From contig SFXD01000042.1 in NCBI GenBank assembly GCA_004559785.1, forward strand, positions 1 through 18,601: a DNA stretch of 18,601 nt. Direction: 5' to 3'. The notes beneath the pieces were generated by a model. It did no database searches and had not been told where the DNA came from. It was given only the letters and a program-made list of their open reading frames with translations. The DNA is from a bacterium. GTDB lineage: Bacteria; Bacteroidota; Bacteroidia; Bacteroidales; Bacteroidaceae. How positions within the stretch are numbered: the first letter of the stretch is position 1; each line of letters starts with the position of its first letter. Of the stretch, positions 1 to 7,290 are shown piece by piece. The position numbers were made by a program, and so were the translations under genes.

Positions 1-117
1 CAATGTACGTGGCGAGAGTAATGGATTGATTTGCGAGAAAACGAATAAAATACGCTGTAGAATAGATGAAACGGTAAAAAAATGTCCGTACTTGTCATAT
101 ATGTCTGAGGATTTCCG

Positions 118-125
118 TATTTTTG
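118..125 (+). promoter_or_regulatory. Putative -7 box of the small gene at 165
   Basis: TATTTTTG matches the Bacteroidetes -7 consensus TAnnTTTG and lies 39 bases before the ATG at 165. A weak -33 candidate, CTTG at 91-94, is spaced slightly too far (23 bases) for the usual 19-21. Upstream of it, positions 1-110 hold no coding frame that I recognise. Confidence 0.5.
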
Positions 126-164
126 CATAGCGATAATGCAAGAAAACGAAATAAACCATAGAGT

Positions 165-404
165 ATGAACAACGAGACGTTGGATGCATGGTGGGCAAGC
201 CTTACCATGTACCAGAAGGAAAGGATAGCCTCGAAGGCTGTGTCGAAGAGTGAAGGCAAGGAGGTCCGCATATCATATCCCGCATGCACGGAATGGTGGG
301 TGAGCACGTCGCCCGAGGTAAGGCAGAGGGTATATGAGCATTGTACCGACAAGCACGGGCTTCTGCTGGAGGAGTGGCGCGAAGGCAAGACATATAGCTA
401 TTGA
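165..404 (+). CDS. Small hypothetical protein, 79 aa
   Basis: I cannot assign a function. The protein is small, soluble-looking and rich in Trp, Glu and Lys, with no signal peptide or membrane segment. It contains two similar halves: 'AWWASLTMYQKERI' near residues 8-21 and 'EWWVSTSPEVRQRVYEH' near 43-59. Each half is a Trp pair followed by a short spacer and an amphipathic helix rich in Lys or Arg, which suggests an internal duplication of a helical unit. The second half is preceded by 'YPACTEWW' and followed by 'CTDKHG'. The gene has a good -7 box at 118-125 and an ATG at a plausible distance, so I think it is real. It converges on aroC, and no strong terminator separates the two. The style resembles small Prevotella proteins of unknown function, but that is an impression from memory. 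Confidence 0.65.
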   Translation: MNNETLDAWWASLTMYQKERIASKAVSKSEGKEVRISYPACTEWWVSTSPEVRQRVYEHCTDKHGLLLEEWREGKTYSY

Positions 405-558
405 GCATACCAAGCATACCTGTGGGCGGAATGCCTCATAGGGCAAGGACGGTCGCCTCGTGCCGTATGTCCGGAAAAAGAGAAATATGTAGGCGGCAAT
501 GAGTTCCTTGCATACAGCAATGAGTTCACGGCTCGTCAAACTAATCTGTAGGACACCC

Positions 559-1647
559 CTACAGTGACCGTGTAGCTCTTGCCATCAGGTAAGCGTCGAG
601 TAGGGTGATTGCCGTCATGGCCTCCACGACGGGTACAGCCCTTGGCAGCACGCAGGGGTCGTGCCGTCCCCTTGCCTTCAGCGTTGTGCCTTCCCCGTCC
701 TTGGTAACTGTTTGCTGTTCCATCAGGATGGTTGCAACGGGCTTGAACGCTACCCTGAAGTAAATGTCCTCCCCGTTGGAGATGCCGCCTTGTATGCCGC
801 CGCTGTTGTTTGTCTGGCAAGCAATGCCCCTGACGTCGTCGGCTGAGGGCACGAAGACATCGTTCTGCTCGCTGCCCCTGCCCGTTACCCCTGCAAAGCC
901 CAAGCCGTACTCGAAGCCCTTTACGGCATTGATGCTCAGCATGGCATGCCCCAGCATGGCGTGGAGCTTGCCGAAAGCAGGTTCCCCGAGACCTGCGGGG
1001 CATCCCCTTACCACGCAGGCTATTACGCCTCCGATGGTGTCTCCCTGTGCCTTCACCTCCATTATGAGTTCCGCCATGCGGGCGGCCGTTCCGGCATCGG
1101 GGCAACGCACGTCGTTGTCCTCTGCCGTCCGTAGGTCGTAGTCCTTGTATGAGCCTTCGAGGGCAATGTCCCCCACCTGCTGTGTGTAGGCGTTGATGGT
1201 GATTCCGAGTTTCTTCAGGGCGAGTTTAGCAAACGCACCTCCCACGACGCGGCTGATGGTCTCGCGTGCAGAGCTCCTGCCGCCTCCCCTGTGGTCGCGT
1301 ATGCCATATTTTGCAGTATAGGTGAAGTCGGCGTGTGAGGGACGGAACACGTCGCGCATGTTCTCGTAGTCCTGGCTATGCTGGTTCGTGTTTCTCACGA
1401 GGAAGCCGATGGGGCATCCCGTTGTCTTGCCCTCGAATACGCCGCTGAGGATTTCCACCTTGTCGGCCTCGTTGCGTGCTGTGGTCAGCTTGCTCTGCCC
1501 TGGCCTGCGGCGGTCGAGTTCTGCCTGTACAAAGTCCATATCGACCTCTATACCTGCCGGCATGCCGTCAATGATGCCTCCTACTGCTGCCCCGTGGCTT
1601 TCTCCGAAGGTAGTGATGCCGAAGATGTTGCCGAAACTATTGCTCAT
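559..1647 (-). CDS. aroC: Chorismate synthase
   Basis: Converts 5-enolpyruvylshikimate-3-phosphate to chorismate, the last shared step of aromatic amino acid, folate and quinone synthesis. The cytoplasmic enzyme needs reduced FMN. The 362-residue product has the family's expected length and signatures: the N-terminal 'GESHGAAVGGIIDGMPAG' (about residues 15-32), 'DHRGGGRSSARETISRVVGG' in the first third, and near the C-terminus 'GRHDPCVLPRAVPVVEAM'. The ATG at 1647 gives the usual start (MSNSFGNIFGITTFGESHG). It lies 39 bases downstream of the slyD-like stop with no separate -7 box in the gap, so the two are probably co-transcribed from the promoter at 2326-2333. The stop codon at 559-561 sits inside a short inverted repeat (546-564). 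Confidence 0.97.
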   Translation of the reverse strand: MSNSFGNIFGITTFGESHGAAVGGIIDGMPAGIEVDMDFVQAELDRRRPGQSKLTTARNEADKVEILSGVFEGKTTGCPIGFLVRNTNQHSQDYENMRDVFRPSHADFTYTAKYGIRDHRGGGRSSARETISRVVGGAFAKLALKKLGITINAYTQQVGDIALEGSYKDYDLRTAEDNDVRCPDAGTAARMAELIMEVKAQGDTIGGVIACVVRGCPAGLGEPAFGKLHAMLGHAMLSINAVKGFEYGLGFAGVTGRGSEQNDVFVPSADDVRGIACQTNNSGGIQGGISNGEDIYFRVAFKPVATILMEQQTVTKDGEGTTLKARGRHDPCVLPRAVPVVEAMTAITLLDAYLMARATRSL

Positions 1648-1686
1648 ACCGCACGCTCTGACGAGATGTGAATTTGTCCTCTGGCG

Positions 1687-2283
1687 TTATTTGCCGCATC
1701 CGCCGCATCCGCCATTCCCTTCTCCGCAATCGCCGCATCCTTCTCCGCAGCTGCCGCATCCTCCGCTGCAGCTGCCGCATCCTCCGCCGCAACCCGTCAT
1801 GCTGTTCAGGGCATCCTGTATCTCCTTGTTGGTTGCCGTGCGGCTTTCAATGACTTCTCCTACGAAGTTGAGCTTCTTTCCAGCCAGGGGGTGGTTGAGG
1901 TCTACGGTTATCTCCTTTTCCGTAATCTCCGTGATGGTGCCGTTGAACCTCTCGCCGTCGGCATTCTGCAATGGAACCACTGCCCCGGGGTAGATGTATC
2001 GCTTGTCTATCTTGCCGTTGATTTCGAATGCACTGGCAGGGACTTTCTGCACAGCTTCGGGGACGAACGGACCGTATGCCTCATCCGTGTCGAGCGTGAT
2101 GTCGAAAGGCATTCCTGCCTCAAGCGGCGCTATCTGTGCCTCGAAAGCGTCAAGGGTCATTCCGAGTGCCGATATGAACTGGAATGGCACCTCGCGAGTA
2201 GCCTCTTCTATCAATTCGCGGTCGTTGTCCTCCATGGGTGCATACAGCTTGTATGCCACCGTTATGTATTTGTTCTCTGCCAT
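1687..2283 (-). CDS. slyD: SlyD-like FKBP-type peptidyl-prolyl isomerase with Cys/Gly-rich tail
   Basis: A cytoplasmic prolyl isomerase and chaperone of the SlyD branch of the FKBP family. The 198-residue product shows the split FKBP fold. An N-terminal FKBP part (residues 5-75) contains 'DTDEAYGP', equivalent to the SlyD 'AYG' active-site segment. The insert-in-flap domain spans about 76-125. The closing FKBP strand contains 'DLNHPLAGKKLNF' (128-140), very close to the SlyD signature. Residues 164-198 are almost only Gly and Cys, with nine cysteines in CGxC/CGGC spacing. This is a metal-binding tail as in SlyD, which in enterobacteria binds nickel and feeds hydrogenase maturation. The open frame runs further upstream, but the ATG at 2283 follows the -7 box at 2326-2333 and gives the standard N-terminus (MAENKYITVAYKL). 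It is divergent from the HpaII-like gene and upstream of aroC. Confidence 0.9.
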   Translation of the reverse strand: MAENKYITVAYKLYAPMEDNDRELIEEATREVPFQFISALGMTLDAFEAQIAPLEAGMPFDITLDTDEAYGPFVPEAVQKVPASAFEINGKIDKRYIYPGAVVPLQNADGERFNGTITEITEKEITVDLNHPLAGKKLNFVGEVIESRTATNKEIQDALNSMTGCGGGCGSCSGGCGSCGEGCGDCGEGNGGCGGCGK

Positions 2284-2325
2284 AAAAAAGCGTATTTCCT
2301 TGTTGTAAACTATATAAATGTGGCG

Positions 2326-2333
2326 CAAAGTTA
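2326..2333 (-). promoter_or_regulatory. -7 box for slyD-aroC
   Basis: The plus strand reads CAAAGTTA, so the minus strand reads TAACTTTG, a full TAnnTTTG match 43 bases before the slyD start. No clear -33 TTTG is present. The region where it should lie overlaps the opposing -7 box at 2355-2362. Confidence 0.65.
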
Positions 2334-2354
2334 CGGTTTTTTTTCGAAATCCCG

Positions 2355-2362
2355 TATCTTTG
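2355..2362 (+). promoter_or_regulatory. -7 box for the HpaII-like gene
   Basis: TATCTTTG matches TAnnTTTG exactly and ends 21 bases before the ATG at 2384, giving a very short leader. The -33 position falls on or next to the divergent slyD -7 box at 2326-2333. Confidence 0.65.
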
Positions 2363-2383
2363 CACGGAAAAATGTAAGGAAGT

Positions 2384-3460
2384 ATGATAGAAGCAACATT
2401 CAGAGAGGCAAACGAACTGTACACATTCTTCACGTTGCTGTCGCGTGGGACCGTCTTTTTCGGAGACGGCACGGGCAAGCCTGGGGCAGAGGCTCCCATT
2501 GCAGCCATTAGGCGCATGGAACATGACGGGCAGAGACTTTACTACGTAGGCGATACGAACGTAAGGGTAGTAGGCGAGGGCATGGACGAGACATTCCCAC
2601 GCGAGGACTTTGGCGCGGCAGCCCTGTATATCCTGGAAAGGATGGGGAATAGTGATGATGTGGTGGACATCTCCGACTTGGAGGGCTTCCTCGATGCCGT
2701 GCGCATATACGACATGGAGGCACGTACCGACGACACCACGGACCTGCACGTTGCGCTATACGATGTCAACGTCCCCTTCATCGGGGTGCGAATCCAGAGC
2801 TTGCTGTGCGGTACGACTCCATTGCTGGATGGAGGACGCAGCGCAAACATCAAGTTTGAGCAGACAGGCATAAGGTTCAGCTCGCCGGCCGTACACAAGA
2901 TAAACTGGGTGGAAGACCCAACAAACATTGCAGAGGTAGCACGCAGGATACTGTACGTGCAGAGCATGGGAGGCATACTGAAGTATAGCGACGTGGCTGA
3001 CAGGGTGTTCCGGAGCAACCTGCTGATGATAGACACCAACCTCCCACGCATCGTGGCCTCGATGCTGATGGCACTGCACCTTGACGGGGTGGCGCGCATG
3101 CAGCCCTTAGTGGAGATGCTCGAGGAACGCAATCCCCTGAAGGTGAAGGATGAACTGATACGCAAGCATGGCTTCTACGAGCACAAGGTCCGCCAGCTGC
3201 TCCTTGCCTCTGCATGGGGAATGCGCCCTGCCAAGCAGTATACGGGCAGGCAGGGTGCGGTAGGCGGTTACCTCGTGGTTGACGCAAGGGGAGGAATCGT
3301 TATGTATTCACGAGGTGACGAGCAGACGTTCAGCGACTGGCTCTATTCCCATGCCAGGCTCGAAAAGGCCTTGCCCGAAGATGCCAAGTATGGATTGCTG
3401 GAGCGTGAGAACGGGGCATACTACATAAAGCTCAACCTCAAGATTGGACTCAAGCCGTAA
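2384..3460 (+). CDS. HpaII-family restriction endonuclease-like protein, possibly inactive or repurposed
   Basis: A 358-residue protein that I place in the HpaII restriction endonuclease family (PD-(D/E)XK fold) from pattern memory. The central segment 'IGVRIQSLLCGTTPLLD' plus 'GGRSANIKFEQTG' (133-162) resembles the family core 'GFSIKSxLGxxxTLLNAS..TNFxY'. The C-terminus has 'GGYLVVDARGGIVMYS' (294-309) and ends in 'YYIKLNLKIGLKP' (346-358), like the family's usual YYIKLNLQIRF ending. HpaII cuts CCGG. Here the expected Lys of the 'SIKS' core aligns with Gln138 (codon 2795-2797), and the Ser before it with Arg136, so nuclease activity is doubtful. No methyltransferase lies in the window, and CCGG occurs within the gene itself (for example 2885-2888). 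It stands between slyD and ilvD, with its own promoter and composition like its neighbours, so it looks long-resident rather than newly acquired. It could be a non-nuclease descendant. Family membership is fairly likely. Function is unknown. Confidence 0.65.
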   Translation: MIEATFREANELYTFFTLLSRGTVFFGDGTGKPGAEAPIAAIRRMEHDGQRLYYVGDTNVRVVGEGMDETFPREDFGAAALYILERMGNSDDVVDISDLEGFLDAVRIYDMEARTDDTTDLHVALYDVNVPFIGVRIQSLLCGTTPLLDGGRSANIKFEQTGIRFSSPAVHKINWVEDPTNIAEVARRILYVQSMGGILKYSDVADRVFRSNLLMIDTNLPRIVASMLMALHLDGVARMQPLVEMLEERNPLKVKDELIRKHGFYEHKVRQLLLASAWGMRPAKQYTGRQGAVGGYLVVDARGGIVMYSRGDEQTFSDWLYSHARLEKALPEDAKYGLLERENGAYYIKLNLKIGLKP

Positions 3461-3514
3461 AGGACAGTGCCATCCTGGTCGCATTTCCGACGGTTGGCAA
3501 TAAATAATGTATCT

Positions 3515-3549
3515 TTTGTTGCATAAATCCAAGTAAATTGTTACTTTTG
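3515..3549 (+). promoter_or_regulatory. Promoter of the ilv cluster
   Basis: The -7 box TACTTTTG (3542-3549) matches TAnnTTTG. For -33, TTTG at 3515-3518 is 23 bases away, or TTGC at 3519-3522 is 19 bases away. The leader from about 3556 to the ilvD ATG at 3613 is only about 57 bases, is A-rich, and contains no leader peptide rich in Ile, Val or Leu codons and no attenuator-like hairpin. No terminator is evident after the preceding gene (stop at 3460), so some read-through into ilv is possible. Confidence 0.65.
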
Positions 3550-3612
3550 CAGCCAATTTTAGGATATTGTGTTAAGGTAAAAAAAGATAATCCATATTAC
3601 GTACCATAAAGT

Positions 3613-5466
3613 ATGAGACATCAGTTAAGGAGTTCCGTCTGTACCGAAGGCAGGCGCATGGCAGGCGCACGTGCCCTGTGGGTGGCAAACGGAATGAAGA
3701 GAGAGCAATTCGGCAAGCCTATTATTGCCGTGGTGAACTCGTTTACGCAGTTTGTGCCGGGACATACGCACCTACATGAAATAGGACAGACGGTAAAGGC
3801 GGAGATTGAGAAACTCGGCTGCTATGCGGCAGAATTCAACACGATAGCCGTGGACGACGGCATAGCCATGGGACATGACGGGATGCTATACAGCCTTCCC
3901 TCAAGGGACATCATTGCCGACTCCGTGGAATACATGGTCAATGCCCACAAGGCAGATGCCATGGTGTGCATATCCAACTGCGACAAGGTGACGCCCGGCA
4001 TGCTGATGGCTGCCATGCGACTGAACATACCTGCCGTATTCGTCAGCGGAGGTCCCATGGAGGCTGGGCTGGTGAATGGAGAGAATGCCGACTTGATAAC
4101 GGCCATGATAAAGGGTGGAGACCCTACCGTGAGCGACGAGGAACTGGAAGTCGTGGAGCATAGCGCATGCCCGGGGTGCGGTGCCTGCTCGGGAATGTTC
4201 ACGGCAAACTCGATGAACTCTCTTACCGAGGCTCTGGGACTTTCCCTGCCGGGGAACGGCTCCATTCTTGCCACCCATGCAAATCGCATCCAACTCTTCA
4301 AGGATGCTGCCAAACTGATAGTAAGGAACGCTTTTGCGTACTATGAGGATGGTGACGAATCTGTCCTGCCACGTTCCATAGCCACAAGGCAGGCTTTCCT
4401 CAATGCCATGACCCTCGACATCGCCATGGGTGCTTCCACCAATACCGTCCTGCACCTGCTGGCCGTGGCACAGGAGGCTGAGGTAGACTTCCGCATGTCG
4501 GACATCGATGCCTTGTCGCGCAAGGTGCCATTCCTTTGCAAGCTGTCGCCTAACTGGCAAAAGTACAGCATACAGGAGGAGAACCGTGCAGGTGGCATTC
4601 TCGGCATCATGGGTGAGCTGGCAAAGGGCGGCTTGCTCGATACCAGTTGCCGCAGGGTGAACGGACACACCCTTGCCGACGACATACTGGGCTACAGCAT
4701 TACAGGCATCCAGCCAACAGAGATAGGGCTGGAGGCAGGTTATTGCCCGGAGGACTACGACTTCATGCAGAGTGAGGCAGACAGAATTTACCACTCGGCA
4801 CCTGGCAGGAAGTTCTCGACACGGATGGGCTCGCAGGACACTCGCTGGGAAGCCCTTGACACGGACAGGGCAAATGGATGCATCCGCGACATCGAACATG
4901 CCTATACCAAGGATGGGGGCATGGCAGTACTCTTTGGCAACATAGCACAGGACGGCTGCGTGGTGAAGACGGCCGGCGTAGCTCCAGAGCTGTGGCATTT
5001 CGAGGGACCTGCCGTGGTGTTCGATTCGCAGGAGGATGCCTGCGAGGGAATACTCGGCGGCAAGGTAAAGAAGGGAGATTGCGTGGTCATCACCCACGAG
5101 GGTCCCAAGGGCGGTCCTGGCATGCAGGAGATGCTGTACCCAACGTCATACATCAAGAGCATGCACATGGGCAAGGAGTGCGCACTCATTACTGACGGAC
5201 GCTTCAGCGGCGGTACCAGCGGGCTTTCCATAGGACACATTAGCCCAGAGGCTGCCAGTGGAGGCAACATCGGAAAGATAGTGGATGGAGACATCATCGA
5301 GATAGACATTCCTTCACGCAGCATAAACGTACGACTCTCCGACGAGGAACTGGCGGACCGGCCACAGCGTCCACTCAACCGCAAGCGTGTCGTGAGCAAG
5401 GCCCTTAGGGCATATGCCCAGAGCGTGGCAAGTGCCGACAAGGGAGGGGTGCGAATCATAGAATGA
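3613..5466 (+). CDS. ilvD: Dihydroxy-acid dehydratase
   Basis: Dehydrates 2,3-dihydroxy-isovalerate and 2,3-dihydroxy-3-methylvalerate to the 2-keto acids, the third common step of valine and isoleucine synthesis. The 617-residue product matches the usual length of about 616 for the Escherichia coli-type enzyme. Visible signatures are 'NSFTQFVPGHTHL' near residue 42, 'CISNCDKVTPGMLMA' with Cys123 in SNCDK, and 'ACPGCGACSGMFTANSMN' with Cys186, Cys189 and Cys192. The region that carries a third cluster ligand in [2Fe-2S] family members reads 'VVNSFTQFVPG' with no Cys. This points to the oxygen-sensitive [4Fe-4S] type, which suits an anaerobe. 'GRFSGGTSGLSIGHISPEA' marks the C-terminal domain. 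It is the first gene of the cluster. The 101-base gap to ilvB shows no terminator or -7 box. Confidence 0.97.
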   Translation: MRHQLRSSVCTEGRRMAGARALWVANGMKREQFGKPIIAVVNSFTQFVPGHTHLHEIGQTVKAEIEKLGCYAAEFNTIAVDDGIAMGHDGMLYSLPSRDIIADSVEYMVNAHKADAMVCISNCDKVTPGMLMAAMRLNIPAVFVSGGPMEAGLVNGENADLITAMIKGGDPTVSDEELEVVEHSACPGCGACSGMFTANSMNSLTEALGLSLPGNGSILATHANRIQLFKDAAKLIVRNAFAYYEDGDESVLPRSIATRQAFLNAMTLDIAMGASTNTVLHLLAVAQEAEVDFRMSDIDALSRKVPFLCKLSPNWQKYSIQEENRAGGILGIMGELAKGGLLDTSCRRVNGHTLADDILGYSITGIQPTEIGLEAGYCPEDYDFMQSEADRIYHSAPGRKFSTRMGSQDTRWEALDTDRANGCIRDIEHAYTKDGGMAVLFGNIAQDGCVVKTAGVAPELWHFEGPAVVFDSQEDACEGILGGKVKKGDCVVITHEGPKGGPGMQEMLYPTSYIKSMHMGKECALITDGRFSGGTSGLSIGHISPEAASGGNIGKIVDGDIIEIDIPSRSINVRLSDEELADRPQRPLNRKRVVSKALRAYAQSVASADKGGVRIIE

Positions 5467-5567
5467 TGCCAGACCTTAATTGAAAACCCAAATACATGTC
5501 GGCAAGCGGTGGCACCTGTGTGTGGCAACCATAGGCCGATGTGACAATAAAGCATACTTGAACAACG

Positions 5568-7265
5568 ATGAACGAGAAGATTTCCGGTGCCGAGGCAATG
5601 ATGCGTGCCTTGGAGCATGAGGGAGTAGAGGTGCTGTTCGGTTACCCCGGCGGAGCAATCATGCCAACCTACGACGCCCTCTACGACCATAGGGACACCA
5701 TACACCATGTACTGGTAAGGCACGAGCAGGGAGCGGTGCATGCTGCACAGGGATATGCCCGTGTGAGTGGCAAGGTAGGGTGCTGCATAGTTACAAGCGG
5801 ACCCGGTGCGATGAACACCATAACCGGCGTGGCTGACGCCATGATCGACTCCACTCCGCTGGTAGTGATATGTGGACAGGTAGGTGCTGCCATGCTGGGT
5901 ACGGATGCCTTCCAGGAGGTGGACGTAATAGGCGTGACCCAACCCATAAGCAAGTGGAACTACCAGATAAGGCGTGCCGAGGACATAGCCTGGGCCGTGA
6001 GCAGGGCCTTCTACATAGCGCGCAGCGGTAGGCCAGGCCCCGTGGTGCTCGACTTTGCAAAGAACGCACAGACGGGTTCGGTTAGCTACAGCCCAGAGGA
6101 TGTAAACTTCATACGCAGCTACAAGCCCGTAAGCATACCCTCAGACGAGGTGGTGCATCAGGCTGCAAGGATGATAAACAATAGCGTGAAGCCGTTCGCA
6201 CTTGTCGGACAGGGTGTGGAATTGGGAAACGCACATACCCAACTGAAGCAGTTCCTCGAGAAGGCGCAGATACCATGTGGCACGACCCTGCTTGGACTCT
6301 CTGCCATACCATCCGACCATCCCCTCAACATGGGAATGCTTGGCATGCATGGCAACCTTGGACCTAACGTCATGACCAACCAATGTGACCTGCTAATTGC
6401 CATCGGCATGAGGTTTGACGACCGTGTGACGGGCAACCTGCAGACGTATGCCCGACAGGCTAAGGTAATACACTTCGACATAGACCCAAGCGAGATAAAC
6501 AAGAACGTACGTGCAGACCTGGCCGTGGTGGGAGACTGCCGACAGACATTGGCTGCCGTAACGGAACGCCTCGACGAGGCTCGGCACGACAGTTGGATAG
6601 CCGGATTTGCACCATACGCCGAGAAAGAGGCTCACAAGGTGATAGAGCCTGCCATACACCCGGAGCAGGGTCCGCTGCTGATGGGAGAGGTCGTACGCAA
6701 GGTGAGCGAGGCGAGCCATAACAAGGCGATACTCGTGACTGACGTCGGGCAGAACCAAATGTTTGGATGCCGGTACTTCAAGTTTACCGAAGGGCGCAGC
6801 GTGGTTACAAGCGGCGGATGCGGTACGATGGGATTCGGGCTTCCTGCTGCCATAGGAGCTACGTTCGGAGCCCCAGACCGTACGGTATGCATGTTCTGTG
6901 GTGACGGCGGATTGCAGATGACCATACAGGAACTGGGTACCATCATGGAGCAGGGCTCGCCAGTAAAAATCATCTTGCTGAACAACAACTTCCTTGGCAA
7001 CGTGCGCCAGTGGCAGTATATGTTCTTCAACAAGAGGTATTCCTTTACGCCAATGCTAAATCCCGACTACGAGAAGATATGCGACGGATATGGGATACCT
7101 TGCCGTACGGTAGTGGAGCGTGCAGACCTCGACGAAGCCATCCGCGAGATGCTCGATACGGACGGACCATTCCTGCTGCAATGTGCCGTGAAGGAGGAGG
7201 ACAACGTACTGCCCATGACACCTCCCGGAGCAAACGTGGACGAGATGCTGCTGGAGGTAGAGTAG
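5568..7265 (+). CDS. ilvB: Acetolactate synthase, large catalytic subunit
   Basis: Condenses two pyruvates to acetolactate, or pyruvate with 2-ketobutyrate to acetohydroxybutyrate, the committing step of valine and isoleucine synthesis. It needs thiamine diphosphate, Mg2+ and FAD. The 565-residue product has the family's normal length and three-domain layout. The N-terminal pyrimidine-binding domain has 'GYPGGAIMPTYDAL' and 'RHEQGAVHAAQGYAR', with the activating Glu53. A central FAD-associated domain follows. The C-terminal diphosphate domain has the motif from 'GDGGLQMTIQELGT' (about 445) to 'LLNNNFLGNVRQWQ'. The start at 5568 gives MNEKISGAEAMMRALEHEGV, typical of the family. It is followed 25 bases later by its regulatory subunit gene. 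Confidence 0.97.
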   Translation: MNEKISGAEAMMRALEHEGVEVLFGYPGGAIMPTYDALYDHRDTIHHVLVRHEQGAVHAAQGYARVSGKVGCCIVTSGPGAMNTITGVADAMIDSTPLVVICGQVGAAMLGTDAFQEVDVIGVTQPISKWNYQIRRAEDIAWAVSRAFYIARSGRPGPVVLDFAKNAQTGSVSYSPEDVNFIRSYKPVSIPSDEVVHQAARMINNSVKPFALVGQGVELGNAHTQLKQFLEKAQIPCGTTLLGLSAIPSDHPLNMGMLGMHGNLGPNVMTNQCDLLIAIGMRFDDRVTGNLQTYARQAKVIHFDIDPSEINKNVRADLAVVGDCRQTLAAVTERLDEARHDSWIAGFAPYAEKEAHKVIEPAIHPEQGPLLMGEVVRKVSEASHNKAILVTDVGQNQMFGCRYFKFTEGRSVVTSGGCGTMGFGLPAAIGATFGAPDRTVCMFCGDGGLQMTIQELGTIMEQGSPVKIILLNNNFLGNVRQWQYMFFNKRYSFTPMLNPDYEKICDGYGIPCRTVVERADLDEAIREMLDTDGPFLLQCAVKEEDNVLPMTPPGANVDEMLLEVE

Positions 7266-7290
7266 TAGTGTCGTAGGGAGAAAGCAAGAG

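Noticed and set aside
1687..1800. Gly/Cys repeat region considered as a DNA repeat element or CRISPR-like array
   Set aside because: It encodes the metal-binding tail of the SlyD-like protein, and the units are irregular in spacing with no spacers.
2284..2517. Upstream extension of the slyD frame to 2517
   Set aside because: It overlaps the HpaII-like gene and both promoters. The standard SlyD N-terminus begins at ATG 2283.
3461..3612. Possible attenuator or leader peptide ahead of ilvD
   Set aside because: The leader after the -7 box is about 57 bases, with no run of Ile, Val or Leu codons and no terminator hairpin.
3901..5097. 398-residue open frame on the minus strand inside ilvD
   Set aside because: Antisense shadow of a strongly conserved ilvD frame. 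Its translation is rich in His, Cys and Arg with no family pattern.
5467..5567. Possible internal promoter or terminator between ilvD and ilvB
   Set aside because: No TAnnTTTG box, and only weak imperfect pairing (GTCGGC with GCCGAT) without a T run.
4902..5942. 346-residue minus-strand frame spanning the ilvD-ilvB junction
   Set aside because: Antisense to two certain genes, with no recognisable domains.
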